DNA from: Microbacterium pullorum
Lineage (GTDB): Bacteria > Actinomycetota > Actinomycetes > Actinomycetales > Microbacteriaceae
Assembly: GCF_014836535.1 (NCBI RefSeq)
Contig: NZ_JACSQP010000001.1
Coordinates: 126,849-190,848, forward strand
DNA length: 64,000 nt
Reading direction: 5' to 3'
Part shown: in pieces, positions 1 to 9,872 of the stretch
Position numbering within the stretch: position 1 is the stretch's first letter
Layout: the number at the start of each line of letters is the position of its first letter
Translations under genes and position numbers: made by a program
Notes under the pieces: generated by a model
What the model was told of the DNA's origin: nothing
Seen by the model: the letters and a program-made list of their open reading frames with translations, nothing else
The model's database searches: none

Positions 1-1
1 G

Positions 2-2764
2 CACGTCGAAGGTGATGCCCTTGGTGGTGAACCCCAGCGTGTCGGCGAGAGGACCGATGGCGGCGAGCTTGTCGGCGATGGCGGTGTAATCGCGCTCGAC
101 GACGCTGAAGGCCGGCATGGTCTTGCCGGGGATGGGCGTCACCTCGCCCCGCGCCCAGTCCAGCGCCACACCGCCGGGCTGCGCGGTCTCTCCGGGGCTG
201 TCGTGCTGCATCGGCACCGACACCAGGTCTTTGCGCACCCCCAGGTGCACGCGCGCCTGCTTCGAGAACTCCCGCGCGATCGCGTGGAACATGTCGAAGT
301 CGCTGCGCGCCTCCCACGGTGGGTCGATCGCCGGGGTGAAAGCGTGCACGAACGGATGCATGTCGGTGGAGGACAGATCGTGCTTCTCGTACCAGGTGGC
401 GGCGGGGAAGACGACGTCGGAGAGCAGCGTCGTGGAGGTCATTCGGAAGTCCGCCGAGACCAGCAGGTCGAGCTTTCCCTGCGGCGCCTCGTCGTGCCAG
501 GCCACCTCGGTCGGGTGCACCGAGGCCTCATCGCTGCCGATGACGTTGTTCACGGTGCCGAGCAGATGCTTGAGGAAGTACTCGTTGCCCTTGCTGGAGG
601 AGCCCATGAGGTTCGAGCGCCACAGCATCAGCAGGCGCGGCCAGTTGCGGGGCGCGTCGACGTCGCTGATGGCGCTGTGCAGGCTCCCCTCCTCCCAGCG
701 TCGGGCGACATAGGATGCCGCGTCCGGTGCCTCGCCGGCATCGACCGCTGCCGTCGCCTGGTCGGCGAGGTCGAGCGGGTTGGCGTCGAACTGCGGGTAG
801 AAGGGCATCCAGCCCAGCCGCGCGGACTGGGCGATGGTGTCGGCGGTGTGCATGCCGGTGAAGCTGTCACCCGCAAGCGGTGAGGCCAAGGCGTCGGCCG
901 CGTACCCGTCGTAGCGCCACTGGTCGGTGTGCATGTACCAGTAGGCGGTGCCGATCATGGTGCGCGGCGGCCGTGCCCAGTCCAGCGCGTTGGCCAGCGA
1001 GAGCCACCCGGTGAGGGGACGGCACTTCTCCTGCCCCACATAGTGCGCCCAGCCACCGCCGTTGCGCCCCATCGCGCCGGTGAGGATCAGCATGGCCAGG
1101 ATCGCGCGGTAGCTGGCATCCCCATGGAACCACTGGCAGACCCCGGCGCCCATGATGATCATCGACCGGCCCTCGGACTCCTCGGAGTTGGCCGCGAACT
1201 CGCGCGCGATGCGGGTGCACGCCTGCGCGGGGACGCCGGTGATCTCCTCCTGCCACGCCGGCGTGTAGGGCTGGGTGGCGTCGTCATAGCCGGTCGGCCA
1301 GTCGCCGGGCAGGCCGTCGCGGACCACCCCGTATTGGGCGAGCAGCAGGTCGAGCACCGTGGTGACGAGGTGTCCGTTCACCCGTGTGGCGGGTACTCCG
1401 CGGCGCAGCACCCCCGCCGTGCCGTCGGGGGCGTCGAAGCGGGGCAGCAGCACCGTGACGGCGGCTTCGGCGACGTCGGTGTCGCGCACCGAGAGGGCCG
1501 GCTGCACGTCACCGAGCTCGAGGTTCCACCGTCCCTCACCCGAGTCGGCGTAGCGGAACCCCAGTGATCCGTTGGGCACGCGCGGCTCGCCGCTCGCGGT
1601 GTCGAGCACGACGGTCTTCCACGCGTCCTCGGGGGCACGCTCGCCGAGGTCGGCGGCGGTGAGGAACTTGCCCGGCACGAACCCGCCCTGGGCATGGTCG
1701 ACGAGGGTGATGAGGTTCGGCAGGTCGGTGTAGGAGCGGGAGAAATCGGCGAAGAACGGCACGCGGCGGTCGACGTAGTTCTCTGTGAGGATGACGTGCC
1801 CCATCGCCATCGCGAGGGCCGCGTCCGTGCCGGCCTGGCACGGCAGCCATTCGTCGGCGAACTTGGTGTTGTCGGCGTAGTCGGGGGAGACCGTGACGAC
1901 CTTGGTGCCGCGGTAGCGGACCTCTGCCATCCAGTGGGCGTCGGGGGTGCGGGTGACGGGAACGTTGGATCCCCACATCATCAGGTAGGTGGCATCCCAC
2001 CAGTCGCCCGACTCGGGCACGTCGGTCTGGTCGCCGAAGACCTGAGGGCTCGCGACGGGGAGGTCGGCGTACCAGTCGTAGAACGAGGTCATCACGCCGC
2101 CGACCAGTTGCGTGAACCGCGTTCCCACGCAGTGCGACACCATCGACATCGCCGGGATGGGGGAGAAGCCCGCCACCCGGTCGGGACCGTATTCCTTGAT
2201 GGTGTGCACGTAGCCGGCGGCGACCAGTTCGACCGATTCCGCCCAGGTCGCCCGCACCAGTCCGCCTTTGCCGCGAGCCTGCTGGTAGCGCCGGCGGGTC
2301 TCGGGATCGGTGGAGATCTCGGCGAAGGCGAGCACGGGGTCGCCGCCGTTGCGCGCCTTCGCCGCACGATAGGCCTCGAGGAGAACCCCACGCACGTAGG
2401 GGTAGCGCACGCGCGTGGGGGAGTAGGTGTACCAAGAGAACGCGGCCCCGCGGGGGCAGCCGCGGGGCTCGTACTCGGGGCGGTCGGGGCCGACGCTGGG
2501 GTAGTCGGTCTGCTGCGCCTCCCACGTGATGATGCCGTCTTTGACGTACACCTTCCACGAACAGGAGCCGGTGCAGTTGACGCCGTGGGTGGAGCGCACC
2601 ACCTTGTCGTGGCTCCAGCGGTCGCGGTAGAACGCGTCGCCGTCGCGGCCGCCCGTGAGGAACTGCGCCCGGTGGTCGTCGGTCTGCTCGCGCCTGGTGA
2701 AGAACCTTCCGGCGCTGAGCAGAGCGTCGGAAGCCGGACCGTCAACACCGATGGCGGGCGTCAT
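2..2764 (-). CDS. narG: Respiratory nitrate reductase alpha subunit NarG (5' part, runs off the left edge)
   Basis: Catalytic subunit of the membrane-bound NarGHI complex, reducing nitrate to nitrite at a bis-MGD molybdenum centre. About 921 residues are present; the family is usually about 1230, so the C-terminus and any narHJI lie outside. H60, C64, C68 (HGVNCTGSC) and C103 (PRGCPRG) match the FS0 iron-sulfur ligands of the family, and DQTDVPES carries the expected Asp ligand of Mo. The ATG is chosen because a TATCTT hexamer (2772-2777) sits 7 nt upstream, which fits a leaderless transcript. The Moco and molybdate genes at 52.8-61.1 kb would supply its cofactor. Confidence 0.95.
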   Translation of the reverse strand, partial: MTPAIGVDGPASDALLSAGRFFTRREQTDDHRAQFLTGGRDGDAFYRDRWSHDKVVRSTHGVNCTGSCSWKVYVKDGIITWEAQQTDYPSVGPDRPEYEPRGCPRGAAFSWYTYSPTRVRYPYVRGVLLEAYRAAKARNGGDPVLAFAEISTDPETRRRYQQARGKGGLVRATWAESVELVAAGYVHTIKEYGPDRVAGFSPIPAMSMVSHCVGTRFTQLVGGVMTSFYDWYADLPVASPQVFGDQTDVPESGDWWDATYLMMWGSNVPVTRTPDAHWMAEVRYRGTKVVTVSPDYADNTKFADEWLPCQAGTDAALAMAMGHVILTENYVDRRVPFFADFSRSYTDLPNLITLVDHAQGGFVPGKFLTAADLGERAPEDAWKTVVLDTASGEPRVPNGSLGFRYADSGEGRWNLELGDVQPALSVRDTDVAEAAVTVLLPRFDAPDGTAGVLRRGVPATRVNGHLVTTVLDLLLAQYGVVRDGLPGDWPTGYDDATQPYTPAWQEEITGVPAQACTRIAREFAANSEESEGRSMIIMGAGVCQWFHGDASYRAILAMLILTGAMGRNGGGWAHYVGQEKCRPLTGWLSLANALDWARPPRTMIGTAYWYMHTDQWRYDGYAADALASPLAGDSFTGMHTADTIAQSARLGWMPFYPQFDANPLDLADQATAAVDAGEAPDAASYVARRWEEGSLHSAISDVDAPRNWPRLLMLWRSNLMGSSSKGNEYFLKHLLGTVNNVIGSDEASVHPTEVAWHDEAPQGKLDLLVSADFRMTSTTLLSDVVFPAATWYEKHDLSSTDMHPFVHAFTPAIDPPWEARSDFDMFHAIAREFSKQARVHLGVRKDLVSVPMQHDSPGETAQPGGVALDWARGEVTPIPGKTMPAFSVVERDYTAIADKLAAIGPLADTLGFTTKGITFDV

Positions 2765-2842
2765 GCCGTGAAAGATACCCGCGGTCCCGCGTCACCGGAA
2801 GAGGCCCTCCGACGCACGGTGCCGCCGGCGGCGTGACCGCGG

Positions 2843-3925
2843 CTAACGCACCACGATCGCCACGTCGTTGCCGCCTTCTTGCGTGAGGCGGGCGCCGACC
2901 TGCACGATCTGAGCCTGCTCGGCGAAGCCGCCGGCGAACAGCGCCTGGCCCTGACGGAACGACGGCGCCTGGGCGAGCAGCTCGTCGGGGGCGTAGCCGA
3001 GCTGGCGGCCGAGTTCGGCGACATCCGAGAGCGAGCTCATCTTCATGAGGGCGAGGTTGTCGCACTGCGACAGCGCGTTGGGGTGCACTTTCGACGGGCG
3101 CTGCGTGGACAGCAGCAGCCACAGGCCGTACTTGCGGCCCTCCGCCGCGATCTGCACGATGCGCTCGGTGAGCAGGCGATCGACCTCGCTCGCCGGGTCG
3201 GGGGAGCACAGGTTGTGCGCCTCGTCGATGACGATCAGCCGACCCACCCGCTCGTTGCGGTTGTCCCACAGATGGTCCAGCAGCGCCAGCGCCGCCGCCT
3301 TCGGTTCGAGGGGGGTCGAGAAGCCGCCGAGGTCGATGACGGTGGCATCCGCCCGCTCGTCGATGTCGTCGATCAGGTCGCGCCCGCCCCAGGCCCACAC
3401 GTCGAGGTCCGCGATGCCGAGATTCTCCAGGCGCAGCGCCAGGCGATGCCACGCCGGGTCGTTCTGCTCGCGCAGCCATTGCACGAGGTGCCCGCGCAGA
3501 TCGGTGTGCACGAAAGACTCCAGCCGCAACATGGCGTTGTAGTCCTCGGGATCGATGATCGGGTCGATCTTCAGCACGGCGGCGCGCGCCTGCACGGTCA
3601 TCCCGAGGAACCGCACCCGCAGGCGGTCTTCTTCGGGGCCGTCGAGCCGGAGCACGCGGATGTCGCGGTCGCGCCACAGCGCGGCGGATTCCGGCGGCGC
3701 AGTGTCGCGCAGCTCGCGCATGCGCACGAAATCGGAGTTGGGATCGAGGATGACCACCGGCAACCGGGTGTCGAGGATCAACTGCTCCAGCAGAACCCCG
3801 AGCGCGTAGGTCTTGCCCGACCCGCTCTGGCCGCACCAGAACGTGTGCCGGTTCATCTTCTTCGCAAGCACATGCGCCGGGGTGCTCGACCCGAACCGAG
3901 TGCCGATGGTGAGAGCGTTCGACAT
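2843..3925 (-). CDS. HerA/VirB4-like P-loop ATPase
   Basis: A 360-residue ATP-binding protein of the HerA/FtsK-like superfamily. Walker A is GQSGSGKT at residues 32-39 and Walker B is LIVIDEAH ending at residue 237. The motif LLSTQRPSKVHPN that follows is typical of HerA-like ATPases (sensor region). No nuclease or membrane domain is seen, and no NurA-like partner lies next to it, so its substrate (DNA or protein) is unknown. TAGGTT at 3932-3937 lies 6 nt before the ATG, again a leaderless arrangement. It shares its strand with narG but has its own start signal. Confidence 0.8.
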   Translation of the reverse strand: MSNALTIGTRFGSSTPAHVLAKKMNRHTFWCGQSGSGKTYALGVLLEQLILDTRLPVVILDPNSDFVRMRELRDTAPPESAALWRDRDIRVLRLDGPEEDRLRVRFLGMTVQARAAVLKIDPIIDPEDYNAMLRLESFVHTDLRGHLVQWLREQNDPAWHRLALRLENLGIADLDVWAWGGRDLIDDIDERADATVIDLGGFSTPLEPKAAALALLDHLWDNRNERVGRLIVIDEAHNLCSPDPASEVDRLLTERIVQIAAEGRKYGLWLLLSTQRPSKVHPNALSQCDNLALMKMSSLSDVAELGRQLGYAPDELLAQAPSFRQGQALFAGGFAEQAQIVQVGARLTQEGGNDVAIVVR

Positions 3926-3989
3926 GCCCGCAACCTAGCGGCCTGCGGCCCCCGGCACCATGGTCGGATGCCGGGGCCTCAGGACGCGA

Positions 3990-4349
3990 TCAGGTCAGAG
4001 CGGTCGACGAATCCAGATGGGCCTCGTCGACGATGCCCATCGCCTCGGTGTCGAAGTGCTCGGCGATGAGCATGATGCCGCCGGACGAGTTGGCGCTGCT
4101 GGCGAGTTCCTCGACCCACGTGCGGCTCAACTGCGTGGGCTCGGGGTCGTCGAAGACGAACCGCATGGGAATGGAGGGATGGATCCAGACCGTGCTGCGA
4201 CCGCGGGGCTGGTCGTCAGGGTGACGCCACGAAACCGTGAAGCTCTCGCCACGGCGCAGCTTGGTTGCGATCACGACCTTGAGGTGGGCCAGGGCCCGGT
4301 CTTCGATGTGGACGGGCGTCGACTCGCCGCCGTAGTACAGGGTACCCAC
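3990..4349 (-). CDS. Small conserved Microbacteriaceae protein, DUF7882-type
   Basis: A 119-residue soluble protein beginning GTLYYGGEST with a conserved-looking centre (HLKVVIATKLRRGESF, then SWRHPDD and WIHPSIPMRF). From memory, relatives in Microbacteriaceae are listed as DUF7882 and were sometimes mis-named ATP-dependent DNA ligase; no ligase motif (KxDG) is present, so that name is rejected. The GTG at 4347-4349 is preferred because a GAAGGAAG ribosome site lies about 10 nt upstream; longer in-frame starts have no such site. Function unknown. Confidence 0.65.
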   Translation of the reverse strand: MGTLYYGGESTPVHIEDRALAHLKVVIATKLRRGESFTVSWRHPDDQPRGRSTVWIHPSIPMRFVFDDPEPTQLSRTWVEELASSANSSGGIMLIAEHFDTEAMGIVDEAHLDSSTALT

Positions 4350-4374
4350 AGGGCTCACACTTCCTTCTGGCTGA

Positions 4375-5547
<1,173 letters not shown>

Positions 5548-5564
5548 GCAAGCGGGAAGAAAAC

Positions 5565-5591
5565 ACGGCCCGGGCGGAGAGCCCGGGCCGT
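5565..5591 (+). terminator. Hairpin terminator after the aldo/keto reductase
   Basis: A perfect 11-bp stem (5565-5575 with 5581-5591) with a 5-nt GGAGA loop, starting 17 nt after the stop codon. There is no long T-run, as is common in high-GC actinobacteria. Confidence 0.75.
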
Positions 5592-5812
5592 CTTCCTGGC
5601 GGGGTGACCCGAACACCGCACAACCAGGGTCGAGCAGTCCAACGGTAACGCCGAGGGTCGGGAGAGCGCTCCAAGGGTGAGAACACTCTCACGGGAGGCG
5701 AGCGGATGCCGCGCCCCTCGGCCCCGCGCGGCGACGCGAGGCCGAGGGTTAGGCTGATTCGGCGGCGGCATCCGTCGCACGGGAACCGTCATCGCAGATG
5801 CGAAGGAACGCC
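5592..5812. other. Intergenic leader of the DUF2510 gene
   Basis: A gene-free stretch with two further inverted repeats. One is GTGAGA-N4-TCTCAC at about 5679-5694. The other is a stem CCCTCGGCC (5715-5723) with GGCCGAGGG (5740-5748). TAGGCT at 5750-5755 could be a -10 element giving a leader of about 50 nt. No convincing small gene. Confidence 0.35.
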
Positions 5813-6484
5813 ATGAGCACAACACCTCCGGGCTGGTACGACGACGGCAGCGGAACCCAGCGATGGTGGGACGGCTCGGCATGGACCGAGCACGTGCAGG
5901 CGGCCGCTGCGGCGGGCGGCTACCCGGGAGATGCGGCATCCGTCGCGCCCGACCACTCCGCCACCTATCAGCAGGGGCCTCCGCAGCCGGCCGCGAAGTC
6001 GAAGCTGTGGATCGTGTTCGTCGTGCTCGGTGTGATCGTGGTCGCACTCATCGTGCTGGCGGCGGTGTTCATCCCGCGCCTCATCGGTCAGATCGCCGGC
6101 GCCGGAGGCTCATCGGCGGGCGACGATGCCGAGCGCGCCGCCGTGCAGGTCGTCGAGCGCTACGACGACGCGTGGGACGACGCGGACTGCGACCTTTACT
6201 TCGAGACCACGACCGAGGGCTACCGCGAGGCGCTCGGGATGACCGACTGCGCGGCGTTCGAGTCGACGGCCGAGGTGTTCGACGAGTCGACCGATGAGTA
6301 CGAGATCCAGGTGGACACCGTTGAACGGACCGGCGAGAACATCGCGGTGCTCACGAGCGAGAGCTATCTGAGCCTCGTCGATGAGAACGGCGATCCGCGC
6401 CCGACGCCGGAGCCGGTCGCGGAGCCCCTCCAGTACACCCTCGTCCCGGCGGGGGACGGGTGGGCGATCGACGACGTGCAGTGA
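5813..6484 (+). CDS. DUF2510 membrane-anchored protein
   Basis: A 223-residue protein with three parts. Residues 5-28 are a DUF2510 motif (PPGWYDDGSGTQRWWDG), a short Trp-rich module common in actinobacterial membrane proteins. A single membrane helix lies near residues 63-86. The extracytoplasmic C-terminal domain of about 120 residues (AAVQVVERYDDAWDD onward) resembles NTF2-like/DUF4878 folds. The ATG at 5813 has GAAGGA 6 nt upstream, so the earlier in-frame ATG at 5798 is not used. The next gene starts 3 nt after the stop, so the two are likely cotranscribed. Function unknown. Confidence 0.75.
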   Translation: MSTTPPGWYDDGSGTQRWWDGSAWTEHVQAAAAAGGYPGDAASVAPDHSATYQQGPPQPAAKSKLWIVFVVLGVIVVALIVLAAVFIPRLIGQIAGAGGSSAGDDAERAAVQVVERYDDAWDDADCDLYFETTTEGYREALGMTDCAAFESTAEVFDESTDEYEIQVDTVERTGENIAVLTSESYLSLVDENGDPRPTPEPVAEPLQYTLVPAGDGWAIDDVQ

Positions 6485-6487
6485 TCG

Positions 6488-7285
6488 ATGACGGCTCCTG
6501 CTCCCCGCGCTGAGCGCAACGCGCGGTTCATCCTGTCCTGCCTGGGCGTCGGCCTCGCGGCCGGTCTGCTGTCGGGTCTGTTCGGCGTCGGCGGCGGCAC
6601 CGTCATCGTGCCGCTGCTGGTGCTGCTGCTGCACTTCGATCAGCGACTGGCGGCGGGCACCTCCCTCGCGGCCATCGTGCCGACGGCCACCGTCGGCGTC
6701 ATCTCCTATGCCGTCAACGGGTCGGTCGCATGGGTCCCGGCGCTCATCCTCGCCGCAGCGGCGGTGATCGGCGCGCAGGTGGGGTCGTGGCTGCTGGCGC
6801 GGCTCCCGCAGAACGCCCTGCGGTGGGGGTTCGTCGGATTCCTCGTCATCGTGATCGTGTCGCTGTTCGTCATCGTGCCCTCGCGTGATGCCGAACTGAC
6901 CCTCACCTGGCTCACCGGCACGGGACTGGTCGTGCTCGGCTTCATCACCGGCATCCTCGCGGGGCTCCTGGGCGTGGGCGGCGGTGTCGTCGTCGTGCCC
7001 GCCCTCATGCTGCTGTTCGGCACGAGCGACCTCATCGCCAAGGGCACGTCGCTGCTCATGATGATCCCGACGGCCCTGTCGGGAACGATCGGCAACCTGC
7101 GCCGTCACAACGTCGACCTGCTGGCGGCGGCGCTCGTCGGGGTCGCCGCGTGCACGACGACAGCGGTCGGCGCGTGGATCGCGACGCTGCTGGATCCGTT
7201 CACCGCCAACGTGCTGTTCGCGGTGTTCCTTTCCTTCATCGCCGTGCAGATGGCGCTGCGGGCGCTGCGCCAGCGTCGGTCGTGA
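6488..7285 (+). CDS. TauE/SafE family membrane permease
   Basis: A 265-residue integral membrane protein with about eight helices, made of two homologous halves. Each half opens with the family motif, GLFGVGGGTVIVP near residue 31 and GLLGVGGGVVVVP near residue 160. Members export sulfite, sulfoacetate or other small anions; the substrate here is not fixed by sequence. It follows the DUF2510 gene by 3 nt. Confidence 0.85.
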   Translation: MTAPAPRAERNARFILSCLGVGLAAGLLSGLFGVGGGTVIVPLLVLLLHFDQRLAAGTSLAAIVPTATVGVISYAVNGSVAWVPALILAAAAVIGAQVGSWLLARLPQNALRWGFVGFLVIVIVSLFVIVPSRDAELTLTWLTGTGLVVLGFITGILAGLLGVGGGVVVVPALMLLFGTSDLIAKGTSLLMMIPTALSGTIGNLRRHNVDLLAAALVGVAACTTTAVGAWIATLLDPFTANVLFAVFLSFIAVQMALRALRQRRS

Positions 7286-7316
7286 GGCCGCGAACGCCCG
7301 GTGCGGCTGTGCGAAG

Positions 7317-7775
7317 ATGGATCGCGTGTCCGTGAATCCCGAGCTCGTCGGCCGCGTCTTCCCGCCGACGCCGCCCTACCTCGTGGGGCGCGAGAAGGTG
7401 CGCGAGTTCGCGCGCGCCGTCTTCGCGACCGACCCGCAGCACACCGATCCGGCGGCCGCGCAGGCGCTCGGCTACCCCGATGTGGTCGCCCCGCCGACGT
7501 TCGCGATGGTGGTGCAGGACCTCACGCTGCAGCAGCTGCTGGCCGAGCCCGATTCCGGCATCGCGCTGGAGCGCACGATCCACGCCGAGCAGCGGTTCCG
7601 CTACACCCGGCCGATCGTCGCCGGCGACGAGCTGACCGCGACCCTCACGGTCGCCACGGTGCGCCCGTTCGGCAAGGGCGCCATGGTCACCAGCGAGGCG
7701 GAGGTGACCGATGCCGCCGGCGCCCACGTGGTCACGGCGATCTCGGTTCTCCTGATCGGAGGAGAGGACGCATGA
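7317..7775 (+). CDS. hadA: (3R)-hydroxyacyl dehydratase subunit HadA-like (MaoC N-terminal type)
   Basis: A 152-residue FAS1-type/MaoC-like hot-dog protein. Features include PTPPYLVGREKVREFA, then ATDPQHTDPAAA and VVAPPTFAMV, the hallmarks of the HadA/HadC side of the actinobacterial dehydratase. It would pair with the product of the next gene. The overlap of 4 nt (ATGA at 7772-7775) indicates translational coupling. The start could also be the GTG at 7326; ATG 7317 is kept. The hadAB-trpT-secE-nusG neighbourhood is known from mycobacteria, although Microbacterium makes no mycolates, so the role there is probably in acyl-CoA or fatty acid metabolism. Confidence 0.8.
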   Translation: MDRVSVNPELVGRVFPPTPPYLVGREKVREFARAVFATDPQHTDPAAAQALGYPDVVAPPTFAMVVQDLTLQQLLAEPDSGIALERTIHAEQRFRYTRPIVAGDELTATLTVATVRPFGKGAMVTSEAEVTDAAGAHVVTAISVLLIGGEDA

Positions 7776-8173
7776 GCGCCCTGCAGGTCGGAGACGTCGT
7801 CGCCCAGCGCACGGTGCACCTCACGCGCGAGTCACTGGTGCGCTATGCCGGCGCGTCGGGGGACTTCAACCCCATCCACTACCGCGACGACGTCGCAGCC
7901 CGCGTCGGGCTTCCCGGGGTGCTCGCCCACGGCATGCTGACGATGGGATTGGCCGTCGAGACGATCGTGCCGTGGCTGGGCGATGCCGGACGCATCCTCG
8001 AGTACGGCGTGCGGTTCACCCGACCGGTCGTCGTCGACGGCGAGGGCGGTGCCGATGTGGAGGTCACCGCGACCGTGGCCGTCATCGACGGCGACACCGC
8101 CCGCATCGACCTCACCGTCACCAGCGCCGGGACGACCGTGCTCGGCAAAGCCCAGGTGCGTGTGCGTCTCTGA
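7772..8173 (+). CDS. hadB: MaoC-family dehydratase HadB-like
   Basis: A 133-residue hot-dog protein carrying the hydratase-2 motif YAGASGDFNPIH, with the Asp and His of the catalytic pair, and LPGVLAHGMLTMG. It is the catalytic partner expected for HadA, whose gene it overlaps by 4 nt. The stop is followed after one base by the murB start, so hadA-hadB-murB form one operon. Confidence 0.88.
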   Translation: MSALQVGDVVAQRTVHLTRESLVRYAGASGDFNPIHYRDDVAARVGLPGVLAHGMLTMGLAVETIVPWLGDAGRILEYGVRFTRPVVVDGEGGADVEVTATVAVIDGDTARIDLTVTSAGTTVLGKAQVRVRL

Positions 8174-8174
8174 C

Positions 8175-9311
8175 ATGCCCGAGATCACTCCTCGGCCGAT
8201 CGCCGACCTCACCACGCTGCGCGCCGGCGGCATCCCTCGTCGCCTCGTCGAAGCGCGCACCCGCGACGAGCTGATCCAGACGATGCAGAGCGTGTGGGCC
8301 GATCACGAGCCCTGGCTCGTCGTCGGCGGCGGTTCCAACCTGCTGGTCGCCGACGAGCCGTTCGAGGGAACGGTCGTGCTGGTGCGCACGCAGGGCATCG
8401 AGCGGCTGGCTTCCCCCCGCGACGGCTTCGTGCGGTTGCGCGTCGAGGCGGGGCACGACTGGGATGAGCTCGTGTCTTACTCGGTGGCCGAAGGGCTCGC
8501 CGGCATCTCGGCCATGTCCGGCATCCCCGGCACCGCCGGCGCTGCGCCCATCCAGAACATCGGGGCATACGGCCAGGAGATCGTGCAGACCCTGGTCGAG
8601 ATCGAACTGCTCGATCAGGCGACCGGTGAGCTCGTCACCGTGCCGGCATCCGATCTCGGGCTGGGCTTTCGCACGTCCGTGCTGAAGGACCACTACGGCA
8701 TCGGCGCTGAGCGCCACGGCGTCATCGTGTCGATCACGCTGGAGTTGGCCGATGTCGGCCACGGTGAGCTGCCGGTGCGCGGCGCGCAGCTGCGCCAGGC
8801 GCTGCGCCTGGCACCGGATGCCGAGGTCTCGCTCGCCTGGATCCGGCAGACCGTGCTGGACACCCGCCGCTCGAAGGGCATGGTGCTCGACGACGCCGAT
8901 CCCGACACCTACAGCGCGGGGTCGTTCTTCCAGAACGCGATCGTCTCGGCGGCGTTCGCCCGGACCCTCCCTGCGGAGTGCCCGCGGTGGCCTGTCGCCC
9001 CCGATGTCCCCGCCATCACGGTCATTCCGCTGGACACCTTCGATGGCATCGTGCCGCCGCCGGTCGTGCACGAGTCCGAGGTCAAGGTCAGCGCGGCGTG
9101 GCTCATCGAGCACGCCGGGCTGAGCAAGGGCTTCCGTCTGCCTCGCTCGCGGGCGGGGCTCTCGACCAAGCACGCGCTCGCGATCACGAACCGCGGTTCG
9201 GCGACGGCCGCCGAGATCGCCGAGCTCGCCCGGTTCATCCAGCAGCGGGTGCAGGCCGAATTCGGTCTCATCCTGCAGCCCGAGCCCGTGCTCGTCGGCA
9301 TCCAGCTGTAG
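8175..9311 (+). CDS. murB: UDP-N-acetylenolpyruvoylglucosamine reductase MurB
   Basis: FAD-dependent NADPH enzyme making UDP-N-acetylmuramate for peptidoglycan. 378 residues, slightly longer than usual, type I form. FAD-binding VVGGGSNLLVAD is near residues 50-61, SGIPGTAGAAPIQNIGAYGQE follows, the catalytic Ser is in SAGSFFQN and the terminal Glu in LQPEPVLVG. The ATG starts 1 nt after the hadB stop, and the in-frame earlier ATG lies inside hadB and is rejected. Confidence 0.95.
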   Translation: MPEITPRPIADLTTLRAGGIPRRLVEARTRDELIQTMQSVWADHEPWLVVGGGSNLLVADEPFEGTVVLVRTQGIERLASPRDGFVRLRVEAGHDWDELVSYSVAEGLAGISAMSGIPGTAGAAPIQNIGAYGQEIVQTLVEIELLDQATGELVTVPASDLGLGFRTSVLKDHYGIGAERHGVIVSITLELADVGHGELPVRGAQLRQALRLAPDAEVSLAWIRQTVLDTRRSKGMVLDDADPDTYSAGSFFQNAIVSAAFARTLPAECPRWPVAPDVPAITVIPLDTFDGIVPPPVVHESEVKVSAAWLIEHAGLSKGFRLPRSRAGLSTKHALAITNRGSATAAEIAELARFIQQRVQAEFGLILQPEPVLVGIQL

Positions 9312-9457
9312 CTTCCCGCGCCCGCTGCGTCCGCCGCGCGCGCTGCGCCCGGCGCGCGCGCTGCGCCGGGCGCGCGCGCTGCGCCGCCCGCCGCCCGGCC
9401 GCCCGGCCGCGCCGCGCCGGGCGCCGCCCGGTGCCGTGGCCGTGGCATCCACCCGTC

Positions 9458-9522
9458 GAGAAACCACTTTCCGGCTGACACACCACGCGATGCGGTGTGT
9501 CCCAACCGAGAAGTGGTTTCTC
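9458..9522. repeat. Palindromic repeat family 1, copy A
   Basis: A 65-bp imperfect palindrome. Outer arms GAGAAACCACTT and AAGTGGTTTCTC; inner arms ACACACC and GGTGTGT. The first 40 bases are identical to copy B at 9709. An outer extension (CCGTCGA / TCGACGG) is present only in this copy. Confidence 0.85.
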
Positions 9523-9708
9523 GTCGACGGAGAGGTCCGTCAGCGGAGAGGTTCCGACGGCGGGCCGTCGCCGGCGGACCCGCCACTCGGACGCGCGCGC
9601 TCGCCCGTCCCGCGGTTCGGGTTGTCTCGCCGCGAAGCGACATCCCGCGACAGACGAGCGGCGGGCAGTCGGATGCCGCGTACGACCGGCATCCGCCACC
9701 CGCCCCTT

Positions 9709-9773
9709 GAGAAACCACTTTCCGGCTGACACACCACGCGATGCGGTGCGTCTCACCCGGAAAGTGGTTTCTC
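9709..9773. repeat. Palindromic repeat family 1, copy B
   Basis: Same orientation and exactly the same 65-bp length as copy A, start-to-start distance 251 bp. The left 40 bases match copy A exactly; the right arm has compensating and non-compensating changes (GTGCGTCTCACCCGG in place of GTGTGTCCCAACCGA) but keeps the outer GTGGTTTCTC. Confidence 0.85.
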
Positions 9774-9872
9774 GGCGCGGTGCGCGCGGGCGCGCGGAGC
9801 GGGGCGCGCGCGGCGGCGCGGCGCGGCGGCGGCGCGGGCCGCGGCGCGGGGCGCGGTGCGCGGCGGGGCGGG

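Larger units (their letters stand above)
9312..9872. other. 561-bp gene-free interval with GC-rich tracts and a duplicated palindrome
   Basis: The interval lies between the convergent ends of murB and the aminotransferase. It opens with GCGCGCGCTGCGC-type low-complexity DNA (about 9330-9430), holds two copies of a 65-bp palindrome with 186 bp between them, and closes with GCGCGG-type low-complexity DNA (9777-9868). A further perfect inverted pair, CGGATGCCG and CGGCATCCG, lies at 9670-9695. No gene could be supported on either strand. Confidence 0.8.

Noticed and set aside
3990-4349. ATP-dependent DNA ligase
   Set aside because: The name is sometimes attached to this small family, but the protein has no KxDG adenylation motif and is only 119 residues long.
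7317-8173. Mycolic-acid biosynthesis from the presence of hadA-hadB
   Set aside because: Microbacteriaceae do not make mycolates and no other FAS-II or mycolate gene is in the window; a general acyl dehydratase role is more likely.
9458-9773. CRISPR-like array from the two identical 40-bp blocks
   Set aside because: Only two units, each a long palindrome, 186 bp apart, with no cas gene; does not fit repeat-spacer geometry.
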